NCBI GenBank assembly: GCA_964458575.1
Contig: CAYWMD010000046.1
Coordinates: 1-54,485, forward strand
Origin: CAYWMD01 sp964458575
GTDB lineage: Bacteria; Verrucomicrobiota; Verrucomicrobiia; Limisphaerales; JADLHS01
Direction: 5' to 3'
DNA length: 54,485 bases
Each line of letters opens with the position of its first letter. Positions within the stretch are counted from its first letter, which is position 1. The notes under the pieces were generated by a model that worked only from the letters and a program-made list of their open reading frames with translations, did not search any database and was not told the DNA's origin. The position numbers and the translations under genes are program-made. Shown here in pieces: positions 1 through 9,014 of this stretch.

Positions 1-1553
1 TACAGCATCGCGAAGGTCAGGTCGTTCTGATGATACTTCCGATAAATCGGATCGCGTTTGAAATAGCCGAGCGTGTCGTGCATCCAGCCCATGTTCCATT
101 TGAACGAAAACCCCAGCCCGCCCACGTAGGGCGGCCGTGTCACCAGCGGCCACGCGGTGGATTCCTCGGCAATCGTCACCACGCCGGGAAATTCCGTGTG
201 CGCCAGATAATTGAAGCTCTTCAGAAAATCAATCGCCTCGAGGTTCTCCCGCCCGCCATGCTCGTTGGGAATCCATTCGCCCGCCTTGCGCGAGTAATCC
301 AGGTAGAGCATCGAAGCCACCGCGTCCACCCGCAAACCATCCACGTGGAACCGGTCACACCAGTACAGCGCGTTGGCGATGAGGAAATTCGCAACCTCGT
401 GCCGTCCAAAATTGAAAATCAACGTGCCCCAATCCTGGTGCGCGCCCTTGCGCGGGTCCTCATGTTCGTAAAGCGCCGTCCCGTCGAAACGCGCCAGCGC
501 CCAGTCGTCGCGCGGAAAATGTGCCGGCACCCAGTCCACGATCACCCCGATGCCCGCCGTGTGCAGGGCGTTCACCAGAAACTGGAAATCGTCCGGCGTC
601 CCGTAACGGCTCGTCGGCGCGTAAAAACCCGTGACCTGGTAACCCCACGAGGGATAAAACGCATGTTCCGCCACCGGCAAAAATTCCACGTGCGTAAAAC
701 CCGTCCGTTTGAGGTATTCGATCAGCGGCCCGGCCAGTTCGCGATAGGTGAAGGACTCCGTGGCCGACTTCTTCCGCCACGAACCCAGGTGCACCTCGTA
801 GATGCTCATGGGCGACCGTAACGGATCGCGCTCCCGCCGGCGCGCCAGCCACCCGGCGTCCGTCCATGCCTGCTTGCGGGTGTTCCAGACGATGGCGGCG
901 TTCTTCGGCGCGACTTCGAAGAAAAAACCGAACGGGTCGGTCTTCAAAACGACGCGGCCATGCGCATTTTCCAGTTCAAACTTGTAGTGCGCCCCCTCGC
1001 TCACGCCCGGAATGAAGATTTCCCACACCCCCGAAAGTCCGAGCAGCCGCATCGGATGGCGCCGGCCATCCCAACCGTTGAAATCGCCCACCACGCTCAC
1101 GCGGCGGGCGTTGGGCGCCCACACGGCGAAACTCACGCCCGCCACCCCGTCCCACTCGCGCATCTGCGCGCCCAGCTTGTCATACAACCGCCGCTCATCG
1201 CCCTTGTTGAACAGAAACAAATCCGCCTCGCTCAACGTTGGCAGGAACGAATACGGATCCCGCATCCGCCGCACTTTGCCGGCGCGATCGGTGACGACGA
1301 GTTCATACTGGTAAACCCGGTGGGCCTTCGTCGTCACCCCCTCGAACAATCCGGCGTCGCGCAGCCGTTTCAACTTGAAAGCCGGCTGGCTCTGGTCGAG
1401 CACGGGCCGGACTTCCACTTCGGCGGCCTCCGGCACGAAGGCGCGCGCGACCACCCCCGAACCATCGCCCAACGGATGCATACCCAGCAACTCGTGCGGC
1501 GAACGGTGCTTCAGGTCAACGAGACTTTTTAATTCGTGCGCGGACAAAATCAT
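1..1553 (-). CDS. glgB: 1,4-alpha-glucan (glycogen) branching enzyme, N-terminal ~517 residues, 3' end outside window
   Basis: Cuts alpha-1,4-glucan chains and re-attaches them as alpha-1,6 branches during cytoplasmic glycogen synthesis. The first ~100 residues (HELLGMHPLGDGSGVVARAF...) match the extra N-terminal domain of long GlgB forms. A CBM48-like domain follows (FAVWAPNARRVSVVGDFNGW), then the GH13 barrel with region I (DWVPAHFPRDDWAL), region II FHVDGLRVDAVASM (second Asp is the expected nucleophile) and region III VTIAEEST (first Glu of the EE pair is the expected acid/base). The window edge cuts the gene before region IV, so about 200 residues of a usual ~720 are missing. The ATG at 1553 is chosen because the ATG five bases upstream runs into a stop after two codons. 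No other glycogen gene is visible nearby. Identification is secure from the motifs. Confidence 0.95.
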   Translation of the reverse strand, partial: MILSAHELKSLVDLKHRSPHELLGMHPLGDGSGVVARAFVPEAAEVEVRPVLDQSQPAFKLKRLRDAGLFEGVTTKAHRVYQYELVVTDRAGKVRRMRDPYSFLPTLSEADLFLFNKGDERRLYDKLGAQMREWDGVAGVSFAVWAPNARRVSVVGDFNGWDGRRHPMRLLGLSGVWEIFIPGVSEGAHYKFELENAHGRVVLKTDPFGFFFEVAPKNAAIVWNTRKQAWTDAGWLARRRERDPLRSPMSIYEVHLGSWRKKSATESFTYRELAGPLIEYLKRTGFTHVEFLPVAEHAFYPSWGYQVTGFYAPTSRYGTPDDFQFLVNALHTAGIGVIVDWVPAHFPRDDWALARFDGTALYEHEDPRKGAHQDWGTLIFNFGRHEVANFLIANALYWCDRFHVDGLRVDAVASMLYLDYSRKAGEWIPNEHGGRENLEAIDFLKSFNYLAHTEFPGVVTIAEESTAWPLVTRPPYVGGLGFSFKWNMGWMHDTLGYFKRDPIYRKYHQNDLTFAML

Positions 1554-1753
1554 GCCATGACGACGTTATCAAACGTTGACCGTGAAGGAAACATTTCCTC
1601 TGCCCGGTTTGGTTTGGTTGGATTCACTTTGACCATCTCGTGTTTGAAATGGGTTCGTTTGGCAAAAGCGACATTCATAACCGGTCCGAAATGACCGCCA
1701 CGGGCGTCCGCAACGTCTCCCCCTTGCGCATCCGCTGCAAACCCTCCAGTTGC

Positions 1754-1774
1754 GCCATCCGCCATCCGCCATCC
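1754..1774 (+). repeat. three perfect tandem copies of a 7-bp unit (GCCATCC)
   Basis: The 260-bp gap between the two flanking minus-strand genes contains GCCATCC three times in a row and no gene I can support. An isolated GCGCATCCGC lies just upstream. Unlike the heptamer elements near 41-46 kb, I see no facing inverted array, so this may be a solo array or a decayed element. Confidence 0.7.
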
Positions 1775-1813
1775 GCGCCCGGCAGGCAGCGCCACTTTGG
1801 TTGCTGAGCGGAT

Positions 1814-4156
1814 TTAACGCCGCGTCACGTGTTTGATCTTGCAGGCAATGTCGTTCTCCAAATCGGGCACTCGCACCGTCAGGATACCACCGCGGGCGCG
1901 GAGTTGTTCACGCTTCACGCAACGGCCTTCGACCGTGTTCCACCACTCAATTGCGTAGGTCCCTTCCCGCATCCTCGGCAGCGAGGCCGTCGCACGGCGA
2001 ACGACGCGCGGCGATTGCTTCAGGCAGTGGCGCCACCAGGTGTTGTCCCGGTTTTGTATCCAGAGGTAAGCTCGCTCCTGGTCGCCCAGCCCCAAGACGC
2101 GCAGATTGGCCAGCTTGCTGGACAGATAATTTTGGAAATCCACTGCCGCGCTCATGACCAGCGTGCCGTGGTTCGCCAGCTCGATCCGGTGCCGGCCCCG
2201 GGGCACGGCGAACGTGGTGGGCACGCAGGTCGCCTGGGAGTGTTTGAGATATTTGGGCCATTCGTTCTTGGGACAGCCGTGGTATTGGATTTCCCCGGCT
2301 GGCCGGCCGTCAATGAAGACGCGCAGGATCACGGCGGCGTTGGTCGGACCCTCCACCCAGCGGGGGAAAATCGTGATCGCCCCGTCGGCCTCAAACTCGG
2401 TCTCGAACGTGATCGGGTTGTACGCGGGGTTGGTCACTCCCACCGCATCGGCCCGCGGGTTAAAGATATGCGGCATGGTGGGCAGTTCGCCATCGAGAAA
2501 CCGGTCATTGGGTAGAGCGATGGTCTGGGGGCCCGCGGCGGCCGGCGGATCGAGGTAGGGGTAAGGAACGATCAGGTCGGGATGAATCGCCGGTTGCCCG
2601 GTGGCGGAAGTTTGGACCTCGGGCGCCGTGAGCCCCACAAAATCCTCCCCCTTCACGAATTCAGCGAAGGCCTTGAAATGCGAGAGCAGGTTCTTTTCGC
2701 GGATGTAGGAGACCCACCAAAAACTGGGGGCGCCGCAGCCGCCGGAGAGAGGATTGGCCCAGATCGAGTTGTGGATGTGAACACCGATGGCATCGGTGAC
2801 GCCGAAATACTCGAAAGTGATGCCGCATTCAGCCAGGAACGCCGGCTTGCGATAGCGCGTCAGGATGTCCCGGTTGTCCTGGGCCAGCTCTCCCGCAAAG
2901 TCACGCGCGTTGTAAAGCTCGTTCAGCACCAGGTCGAGCCCGGGCAGCGCGAACAGCTCCCGGTCCTGCGCGTCCCACGCGGCCATGCTCGTGGACACCG
3001 GATGCCTGTAGGGGTCGAGGGAATGAATGTAGTCCGCCATTTCCCGGTGCCACTCCCGGACCGGTTCCGGCCGGTATTGCTCGACATAATTGACCTCGGC
3101 GAACAATTGCAGGCAGAAGAGGTTGGGGGAATAACCATAACGCGCCACGAAATAACGCAGCCGGTTCTTGTAAAGCCGCCGCGCTTCGGGATCGGTGAAG
3201 AAATCGGCGACTTCCCGGCACGGCCCGCGGTTCTTCCGGTTGTAGGCATTGTCGTCCCAGTAGGGATAGGGCTGCGTGGTGCGGAAGTCGGAGAACATTT
3301 CCAGGCAGGGCATGGCATAAAGTCCGCGGGCCGCCAGCGTGTCGAACAGCAGATCCAGCTTGCGCAAGATGAAGAGGTCGTATTGCCCGGCCGGTTGTCG
3401 GGCATGCTCGAACCAGAACATCGAGTCATGCGCGGTGAAGAACCGGAAATAATTCATCCCGTTTTGGGCGTAGCGGTCAAATTCCGCCTCGAAGGCCGCC
3501 AGCGAGCGGGGCTCCCACAGGCATTCGCCCAGGGGCAAAAACATCTGGCCGTTGTCGAATACCGTGCGGGCGTGGAGCCCCTGCGTGGCGTGGATAAAGC
3601 CGGGGTTGCTCGATGGGGTCACCTCGAACGGAGGCAGCTCGACCTCGGCGCGGCCGGCTTGGTCGATCGCTAATATTCTTGCCCGATACCGCCCGGTCTC
3701 GGCTGGCGTGAATCGGACCCGCCATTCGGCCGCTCCTAGTGCGCCATCGAATGTGTTGTTCCGGCGTACGCTTTGTTCCGGGTAATCCTGAAAATAAAAG
3801 GCGGGCGTCTGGACGTGCCGGCCCGACGGCGCGATGAACTCCACCTGCACATCGATCACTTGCGGATCAAATGGGTTCTGATAACCACGGTTCAGTTGAA
3901 ACGCGGCTTCATACTTTGCATAACGCGACACGGAGGCGGGCGGCGGGGCGATCAACGTCGGGCGCGGCCCCCGCTCGGCAACTTGCTCCCCGTCGGCCTC
4001 TGCCCGGGAAAACGGCGCGAGCAGGAAGTTGAGGCCGATCGCCAGCGTGAAAAGAACGGAACTGGCGCGTTGTCCCCACACAAAAAAGCCGTGGTCGCGC
4101 TTCTCCGGTTGGTCAATCCGGCCGATGCTGGGGGTGGCAGTTCGTCGGCTCACCAT
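1814..4156 (-). CDS. secreted or anchored DUF5060-type glycoside hydrolase (TIM-barrel)
   Basis: Probable exported polysaccharide-degrading enzyme of 780 residues. Residues ~27-50 form one hydrophobic segment (VLFTLAIGLNFLLAPFS) after a basic N-terminus, i.e. a signal peptide or anchor. Residues ~75-185 look like the beta-sandwich DUF5060 domain that precedes many barrel glycosidases (YAKYEAAFQLNRGYQNPFDP...). The barrel follows, with FLPLGECLW and NGMNYFRFF near its start, a likely acid/base at QLFAEVNYVEQ and a likely nucleophile at FLAECGITF. The C-terminal ~230 residues are beta-rich and resemble the collagen-binding-like domain common in this architecture. Substrate is unknown. The start has AAAGG about 10 bases upstream. 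It lacks the C-terminal module shared by other secreted proteins here. Family-level call good; catalytic residues inferred from motif position only. Confidence 0.8.
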   Translation of the reverse strand: MVSRRTATPSIGRIDQPEKRDHGFFVWGQRASSVLFTLAIGLNFLLAPFSRAEADGEQVAERGPRPTLIAPPPASVSRYAKYEAAFQLNRGYQNPFDPQVIDVQVEFIAPSGRHVQTPAFYFQDYPEQSVRRNNTFDGALGAAEWRVRFTPAETGRYRARILAIDQAGRAEVELPPFEVTPSSNPGFIHATQGLHARTVFDNGQMFLPLGECLWEPRSLAAFEAEFDRYAQNGMNYFRFFTAHDSMFWFEHARQPAGQYDLFILRKLDLLFDTLAARGLYAMPCLEMFSDFRTTQPYPYWDDNAYNRKNRGPCREVADFFTDPEARRLYKNRLRYFVARYGYSPNLFCLQLFAEVNYVEQYRPEPVREWHREMADYIHSLDPYRHPVSTSMAAWDAQDRELFALPGLDLVLNELYNARDFAGELAQDNRDILTRYRKPAFLAECGITFEYFGVTDAIGVHIHNSIWANPLSGGCGAPSFWWVSYIREKNLLSHFKAFAEFVKGEDFVGLTAPEVQTSATGQPAIHPDLIVPYPYLDPPAAAGPQTIALPNDRFLDGELPTMPHIFNPRADAVGVTNPAYNPITFETEFEADGAITIFPRWVEGPTNAAVILRVFIDGRPAGEIQYHGCPKNEWPKYLKHSQATCVPTTFAVPRGRHRIELANHGTLVMSAAVDFQNYLSSKLANLRVLGLGDQERAYLWIQNRDNTWWRHCLKQSPRVVRRATASLPRMREGTYAIEWWNTVEGRCVKREQLRARGGILTVRVPDLENDIACKIKHVTRR

Positions 4157-4211
4157 TTTTTCCGGCCTTTCACACAGCCTCGCGCTTTGGTTGGACTACT
4201 CACACAAGTCA

Positions 4212-4607
4212 CTATGCCATAGCGTGACTGAAACTGTAAACTCGCAGCCAACTTCCGAACACACAGATGTAGAGTCCATCCAACCACTCCGCACCCTGCG
4301 GAGAGATGTAATGGCCTGAACGCACTCGCGCAACGATTCCGTAATTCCATCTGACTTCTGCAGAAATCCGCGGCGGCGCGGTGCCATCTTCAGCCTTCGT
4401 GGCATGGCGCAGGTATCTCCTCTGTATCGGCCACATCTGCAACTGCTCGTCGGAAGCCGAGAGGGCCGGCTTCTCTCTGAGCAGTCGGTAGTCAGCCAAG
4501 CTCTTCACAGCCGCAAAGGGAAGCCGCACCTGTCCCCAGAGCAAACCAAGAACATAGCCGATCAACAGGAGCAGAATGATCTTACGTCGCTTGCTCACGA
4601 GAGTCAA
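4212..4607 (-). CDS. small hypothetical membrane-anchored protein
   Basis: 131 residues, not recognised. The N-terminus is basic (SKRRK) followed by one hydrophobic segment (IILLLLIGYVLGLLWG), so it is probably inner-membrane anchored with a soluble domain outside the cytoplasm. The C-terminal half contains ARVRSGHYISPQGAEWLDG and YICVFGSWLRVYSF, regular protein-like sequence rather than a shadow of another frame. The longest reading starts with TTG, with AGGCGG a few bases upstream. A GTG four codons in is an alternative. It lies 55 bp upstream of the DUF5060 gene on the same strand and could be co-transcribed with it. Confidence 0.55.
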   Translation of the reverse strand: MTLVSKRRKIILLLLIGYVLGLLWGQVRLPFAAVKSLADYRLLREKPALSASDEQLQMWPIQRRYLRHATKAEDGTAPPRISAEVRWNYGIVARVRSGHYISPQGAEWLDGLYICVFGSWLRVYSFSHAMA

Positions 4608-4736
4608 AGCCGCCTAGACGCTCAAGCTCAACGACGGCTGGGCCGTGAACGTGAATCGCACTGAGTATCTTCAAGTTGTCCGGCATCGTAAATCGCAGGG
4701 TTTATCGGCGCTTCGCCGCGCCCCGCTGAGGCTTCG

Positions 4737-5228
4737 TTACAGTCCCTTCGCAAGTATCGCCTGGGCAAAAAAACGCACGCTGTCCTCTCGTCCGTTGTCG
4801 AGAAACTTCTGCACCTTCGCCAGCGGGAAAGTCAAACCGCCCTCACCGTTCCACAACACGGCTGCACCACCGAGGCTCTCGCCGAAATCTGCAATGCTCT
4901 CGTTGATTCTCACCGCGCCCTTGTAATCCACCCAATGATACGTCCTGCCTTCTGCGTTCCGGCGGATGACCTCGCCAACGTATGCGCCGCATCGCAGCAC
5001 GAGCTTGTAGTAATCGTCGCCACTCTCGTCCAAATGCCGCGTCCGCATCTCATCGAGATAATCGTCCACCAATCCAAGACTCTCGACCGTGAAATCCAAT
5101 CGGGCGGCGTCGAGCAACTCCGTGCCCGGCGTCGGGTCGTCGGCAACCACCTCTGGTGAAGCAAACATCTGCCCCAAGTCGCTGAGCGCCCCGTCTTGGA
5201 GTTCGGGTTTTCGACTGAACAAGGCCAT
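4737..5228 (-). CDS. hypothetical cytoplasmic protein (~163 residues)
   Basis: Family not recognised. It is acidic and soluble with no signal peptide or membrane segment. Recognisable stretches are SLGLVDDYLDEMRTRHLDE, VLRCGAYVGEVIRRN and a C-terminal GLTFPLAKVQKFLDNG, giving an alpha/beta small-domain look. A longer reading to 5315 exists, but the ATG at 5228 is preceded by AAAGGA at good spacing and starts a normal N-terminus (MALFSRKPELQDG), while the extra 29 residues look like translated non-coding DNA. About 130 bp without a recognisable gene separate it from the next downstream gene. Confidence 0.65.
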   Translation of the reverse strand: MALFSRKPELQDGALSDLGQMFASPEVVADDPTPGTELLDAARLDFTVESLGLVDDYLDEMRTRHLDESGDDYYKLVLRCGAYVGEVIRRNAEGRTYHWVDYKGAVRINESIADFGESLGGAAVLWNGEGGLTFPLAKVQKFLDNGREDSVRFFAQAILAKGL

Positions 5229-5629
5229 TGGGTGTCCTTTCTGGTTGATGCGGTTTATTGCGTGCTGCGTGCGACCCTGTCTGCCATCCCCGGTCAAAGA
5301 CCGTCGCCGGCCCAAGGTGCGCGGACCGCAGAACTCTTACCCGGGCAACCATACCGCGCCGGCGTTGGGAACGCAAACCCCGCCGGCTGCAGCCATCGCT
5401 CACATCACGATGCGTGATAAATGCAAACCATAATGTGGGCATCCTGCCCGGCGGATTTGGCGTTCGAATTTCCGCTGCGAGGTTCGCGCGGCAGGCGCCC
5501 GCTACGACAGGCCGGAAGCCCGCCGCCACTCCGCTGGGCACACGCCGCAGCTTTCACACAACGAGTTGCAGAAAAAGGCGGGCCGTCTCCGCCGTTTGTT
5601 TGCCTTCGGGCATATACCGGGTTTGTGAC
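5229..5629. other. intergenic region with an imperfect inverted repeat
   Basis: About 400 bp without a supportable gene on either strand. GGGCATCCTGCC at 5437-5448 faces GGCAGGCGCCC at 5490-5500, an imperfect inverted repeat with a ~40-bp loop. It may be another dispersed hairpin element. No T-tract follows either arm, so I do not call a terminator. Confidence 0.4.
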
Positions 5630-6448
5630 TTAGGGCGGCGGCGCTAGCGGGGCCGGGAGAAAGGGGCGCACTTTGTCCGCCAGCAGAACGTACCCGGCGG
5701 CGCTGAAATGAAGCTGGTCCGCCACAAAAAGTTCCGCGCGCGGTTGGCCGTCGTCACCGAGCACCATGGGATACGTCTCGATGTACTTCAGCCGGGGTTG
5801 GCCGCGAACAAAGGCTGCAATCAGGGCGTTCAGCGCCTGGAAGGTCTGGCGCCGCTCCCAGTATTTGGGACTCGGATTGACCGAAATGAACACGATCTCC
5901 GTCTCCGGCAGCTTCGCGTGGATCGTGGCCACGAATGCACGGAAATCGGCGAAGACCTGCGCCGGCGACTTGCCGCGGACCAGGTCATTGCCGCCGGAGC
6001 GGAGCACAATCATGCGGGGGGCGTACGGAAAAATGATCCGGTCCGCAAAATGCGTGGCATCGGGAATTTCCGATCCGCCGAATCCGCGGTTGAGGACGCG
6101 ATGCCGGGGAAAATCCCGCGCCAGCGTCTGCCACCGGCGGATGGTCGAGGAGCCGATGAAAAAAACCGCGCCCTTGGGTGGCGGGTTGGTGCGGTCCATC
6201 TGCTCGAAGGCGGCGATTTCCTTCTCCCATCGGGCAAAGTTGTGGTTTGTTTCCGCGCCCCACACCGTCCGCGCGCCGTCCACCAACAGGAACACCACCA
6301 ACAGCCCGCACGCCACGCGCTTCAGGAATTCAGCGATCGGTGAAAAGGGGCGGTCCAGGAAAATTCGGGCCGGCGCATCCGCCCTTTCGCCAGCCATGTT
6401 CTTCGCGCCCGGCCCGACTAGTATCGCCAGTTTTTCCCTGCTAGACAT
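5630..6448 (-). CDS. SGNH/GDSL-type lipase or esterase, membrane-anchored
   Basis: Probable serine esterase or acetyl-ester hydrolase of 272 residues. One hydrophobic segment (residues ~44-62, VACGLLVVFLLVDGARTVWG) suggests export with an anchor or late signal peptide. The SGNH blocks are all visible: block I FIGSSTIRRW (nucleophile Ser, in the GSS form of one subfamily rather than GDS), block II NRGFGGSE (Gly), block III RSGGNDL (Asn) and block V DQLHFSAAGY (Asp and His). Substrate cannot be read from sequence; acetylated glycans are plausible given the neighbouring glycosidase and branching enzyme. The start is uncertain because an internal ATG (MAGERADA) 17 codons in also precedes the hydrophobic segment. 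Confidence 0.85.
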   Translation of the reverse strand: MSSREKLAILVGPGAKNMAGERADAPARIFLDRPFSPIAEFLKRVACGLLVVFLLVDGARTVWGAETNHNFARWEKEIAAFEQMDRTNPPPKGAVFFIGSSTIRRWQTLARDFPRHRVLNRGFGGSEIPDATHFADRIIFPYAPRMIVLRSGGNDLVRGKSPAQVFADFRAFVATIHAKLPETEIVFISVNPSPKYWERRQTFQALNALIAAFVRGQPRLKYIETYPMVLGDDGQPRAELFVADQLHFSAAGYVLLADKVRPFLPAPLAPPP

Positions 6449-6592
6449 GACCGAGTTCTATCAAACAGCGCCAATGCTGAAAACGCTGAAATGGTGCAGG
6501 CCACACGGAGAACACGGGGCAGCCAACATGCGCCTTGACACGCTTTCGAAAGCTCCTAGGGTCAGCCGACAACCTGAACCAGGGCCCATGCC

Positions 6593-8701
6593 ATGAAGCA
6601 AACCACTTCATTCTTTAGCGCCGGTCGCGTCCCAGGCGTCCATCCTGCCTCGGATTTCACCCGCCCGGTGATGCGTCTCCTCGGACCAATGCTTTGCCTG
6701 CTGCTCGCCGGCCCGGCGCGGGCGGCCACCAATTATTGGGACGCCAATGGCAGCACGCCCGGGGCCGGCGCGACCCCGGTCGGCACCTGGGGCGCGGACA
6801 ATTACTGGAGCACGAACGCCGATGGGACGGCGGCCACGGCCGCCTGGACGCTCGGGAACACGGCGGTCTTTTCCGCCGGTGCGGATGCGGCCAATCTCTT
6901 CAACGTCACCGTTTCAGGAGTCCAGCCCGCCACCGGCATCACCTTCGAGGAAGGCACGGTGTCGCTCTCGGGCGGCAGCATTCTGTTGAGCGTGTCGCCT
7001 TTTCCCATCGTGGCCAACGTCAATGCCACCATCAACTCGACCCTGACCGGCTCGCGCGCGCTCACGAAAGCCGGCCCCGGTACCCTGACCTTGAATGGTA
7101 CCAACACTTACACCGGCGTGACCACGGTCAGCGAAGGTGCGCTCGCCATGGGCCATTCCAGCGCCCTGGGCAGCGGCCCCGCGGGCGCCACCGTCAGCAC
7201 CGGCGCCGGCCTGGCGATCACCGGTGGCATTGCGGTAACCAAGCTGCTGACCGTTTACGGCCTGGGCGTCGGCGGGGCCGGGGCCCTGCGCAATCTGGCC
7301 GGAAGCAATTGGGTGGCGGCCGTTCAATTGGATCCGGGCGTTGACAAGTCGGGTCGCATCAACTCGGACGCCGGCATTCTCCAGCTCGGGCGGGTGGACG
7401 CGGGCAACAAGTTCGAGTTGTACTTCGGGGGTGACGCGGACGTCATCATCAGCGGCGATAGCCCGTCGTATGGTCTGATTTGGGGCGGCGAAGGCGGCGG
7501 CGTGACCAAGGACGGCGCGGGAACGCTGACCATCAGCGGCTTGGTCACCAGCCGCGGGACGGTGAAAATCCTGGGCGGCACGATCCGGATGGGCAATGAC
7601 TATCGGTTCGGCAACCCCGGCCCGGTGTATCCGGACCTGCTGTTGAGCGGCGTATTTGACCTGAACGGTTTCCACAACGTGGTGAACGGCGTGCATGGCG
7701 GCGGTTCGATCATCAACGCCGGGACCAGCACCCTGGTCATCGGGACCAACGCGGTGCTCGGTTATACGCAGGTGCCGTTGCCCTATTTCTCCGGCGTCAT
7801 CAGCGGTGGCACCACTCTCAAGAAGGAAGGCCCGCGCAAACAAACGCTGGCCGGGGTCAACCCGTACACCGGCGACACCATCATCAACGGGGGCACGCTG
7901 GAGCTGTCGGGCGGCGGTTCGATCAGCAACAGTCCCGTGATCTTGGTCGCCTCCGGCGCCAACCTTCGCGTTCCGGGCTTGTACGCGGGCTTCGTGTTAA
8001 ACAGCCACCAGACCCTCATGGGCAGCGGCAGCGTCACCGGTGCCGTGACCGTTGCCGCGGGCGGATGCGTCAGCCCGGGGGCCAGTGCCGGAACCTTGAC
8101 GGTGGCCGTGCATCCGGCGCAGCCCGGCGGATTGGACCTGAGCGCCGGCGGCACAAATGTTTGGGAACTGGCGGCCAACTCGGAAACCGGGGCGGGCACC
8201 AACTTCGACCGGCTGATCCTGCTGGGGAGCACTTTGACCCTGGGCGGCGCGTCCACGTTGAGCCTCCGGTTCGTCGGCACGGCGACGGCGCCGGATGCCG
8301 GCGATCCGTTCTGGCAGGAGCTACGGACCTGGCTCATCGTTGCGGCAACCAACGTGGCCGGCAACTTCGCCGTGATCGAGAACGGCAGTCATACCGCCGG
8401 CGAATTTACCACCTCGGTTGACGCCAACGGTGTCTGGCTGAACTACGCCCCAAACGCCGTGTTTCAGCCCGTGCCGGCGCTCATTTCCACCATCAGCCGC
8501 GCCGGTGCCGAAGCGGTGACGGTCACTTATACCAACGTGCAATACGGCACGAACTACGTGTTGTCGTACCGGACGAATCTCAGCACCACGAACTGGTTCA
8601 CGGTGGGCGTCAAACGGTGCGTGTCCATGAGCGATTCCCAGACCGACAACACCGCCACCAACGGCCAGCGCTATTATCGGGTTCATTATGTGACACCGTG
8701 A
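6593..8701 (+). CDS. secreted autotransporter-associated beta-strand-repeat protein
   Basis: A 702-residue surface or secreted protein. The signal peptide lies behind a long basic n-region (core MRLLGPMLCLLLAGPARA, predicted cut before ATNYWD), so the start may instead be the ATG 26 codons in. The body is Gly/Thr/Ser-rich with at least three copies of the beta-strand repeat typical of autotransporter passengers (GPGTLTLNGTNTYTGVT, DGAGTLTISGLVT, KQTLAGVNPYTGDT), consistent with a right-handed beta-helix. There is no C-terminal outer-membrane barrel and no PEP-CTERM motif. Instead it ends with TYTNVQYGTNYVLSYRTNL..., a conserved Trp, and QRYYRVHYVTP, like other secreted proteins in this window. 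It is the only plus-strand gene in the first 47 kb. No strong ribosome binding site is seen. Confidence 0.85.
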   Translation: MKQTTSFFSAGRVPGVHPASDFTRPVMRLLGPMLCLLLAGPARAATNYWDANGSTPGAGATPVGTWGADNYWSTNADGTAATAAWTLGNTAVFSAGADAANLFNVTVSGVQPATGITFEEGTVSLSGGSILLSVSPFPIVANVNATINSTLTGSRALTKAGPGTLTLNGTNTYTGVTTVSEGALAMGHSSALGSGPAGATVSTGAGLAITGGIAVTKLLTVYGLGVGGAGALRNLAGSNWVAAVQLDPGVDKSGRINSDAGILQLGRVDAGNKFELYFGGDADVIISGDSPSYGLIWGGEGGGVTKDGAGTLTISGLVTSRGTVKILGGTIRMGNDYRFGNPGPVYPDLLLSGVFDLNGFHNVVNGVHGGGSIINAGTSTLVIGTNAVLGYTQVPLPYFSGVISGGTTLKKEGPRKQTLAGVNPYTGDTIINGGTLELSGGGSISNSPVILVASGANLRVPGLYAGFVLNSHQTLMGSGSVTGAVTVAAGGCVSPGASAGTLTVAVHPAQPGGLDLSAGGTNVWELAANSETGAGTNFDRLILLGSTLTLGGASTLSLRFVGTATAPDAGDPFWQELRTWLIVAATNVAGNFAVIENGSHTAGEFTTSVDANGVWLNYAPNAVFQPVPALISTISRAGAEAVTVTYTNVQYGTNYVLSYRTNLSTTNWFTVGVKRCVSMSDSQTDNTATNGQRYYRVHYVTP

Positions 8702-8762
8702 TAGAAAACAGCAGAACCGACGCAACCCCTCACCCGACCTTCGGCCACCCTCCCATAAACCT

Positions 8763-8807
8763 CCCCCTCTTCCGCTCAGAGCGGGGGAGAGGGCAGGGAG
8801 AGGGGGC
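8763..8807 (+). repeat. REP-like G-rich hairpin element, copy 1
   Basis: An imperfect hairpin (CCGCT, loop CAG, AGCGG with further C-tract/G-tract pairing outside) followed by GAGAGGGCAGGGAGAGGGGG. Stem plus a purine tail of GGG-N-GAGGGG type is the same design as the copies at 8853-8891 and 47419-47457. Confidence 0.65.
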
Positions 8808-8852
8808 GCTTGTCGGTTCAGGGGCTCAAGGTGCGAACCTTGGTTGGGCAAT

Positions 8853-8891
8853 CCTCTCCCCATCGGATGGGGAGAGGGACGGGATGAGGGG
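8853..8891 (+). repeat. REP-like G-rich hairpin element, copy 2 (perfect stem)
   Basis: CCTCTCCCCAT, loop CGG, ATGGGGAGAGG form a perfect 11-bp stem, followed by GACGGGATGAGGGG. This is the cleanest copy in the window. Confidence 0.75.
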
Positions 8892-9014
8892 CTATTCCAG
8901 GTTTTACCGACCTTCAACCGTAATTGGTATGAGTCCCCAGGGAAAGCAACCGGAGAAAATTCTGTTTGAGCCTTTCGAGCCTTTTTGTGGCCATCGAAAC
9001 TGCGGGATTCAGAT

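Larger units (their letters stand above)
8702..9014. other. 313-bp intergenic region built largely from dispersed repeats
   Basis: Lies between the convergent ends of the beta-strand-repeat gene (plus) and coaE (minus). No gene is supportable. Two copies of a G-rich hairpin element, listed separately, occupy part of it. The rest includes GAGCCTTTCGAGCCTTTTTG near 8969, which has two GAGCCTTT units. No clear intrinsic terminator for either flanking gene is visible. Confidence 0.6.

Noticed and set aside
1550..1795. Possible small minus-strand gene upstream of glgB
   Set aside because: The translation is mainly the heptamer array and low-complexity sequence, and it overlaps the glgB start without a ribosome binding site.
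5630..6448. Loss of the catalytic Ser in the SGNH hydrolase because GDS is absent
   Set aside because: The GSS form of block I is a normal variant in one subfamily, and the remaining blocks, including D-x-x-H, are intact.
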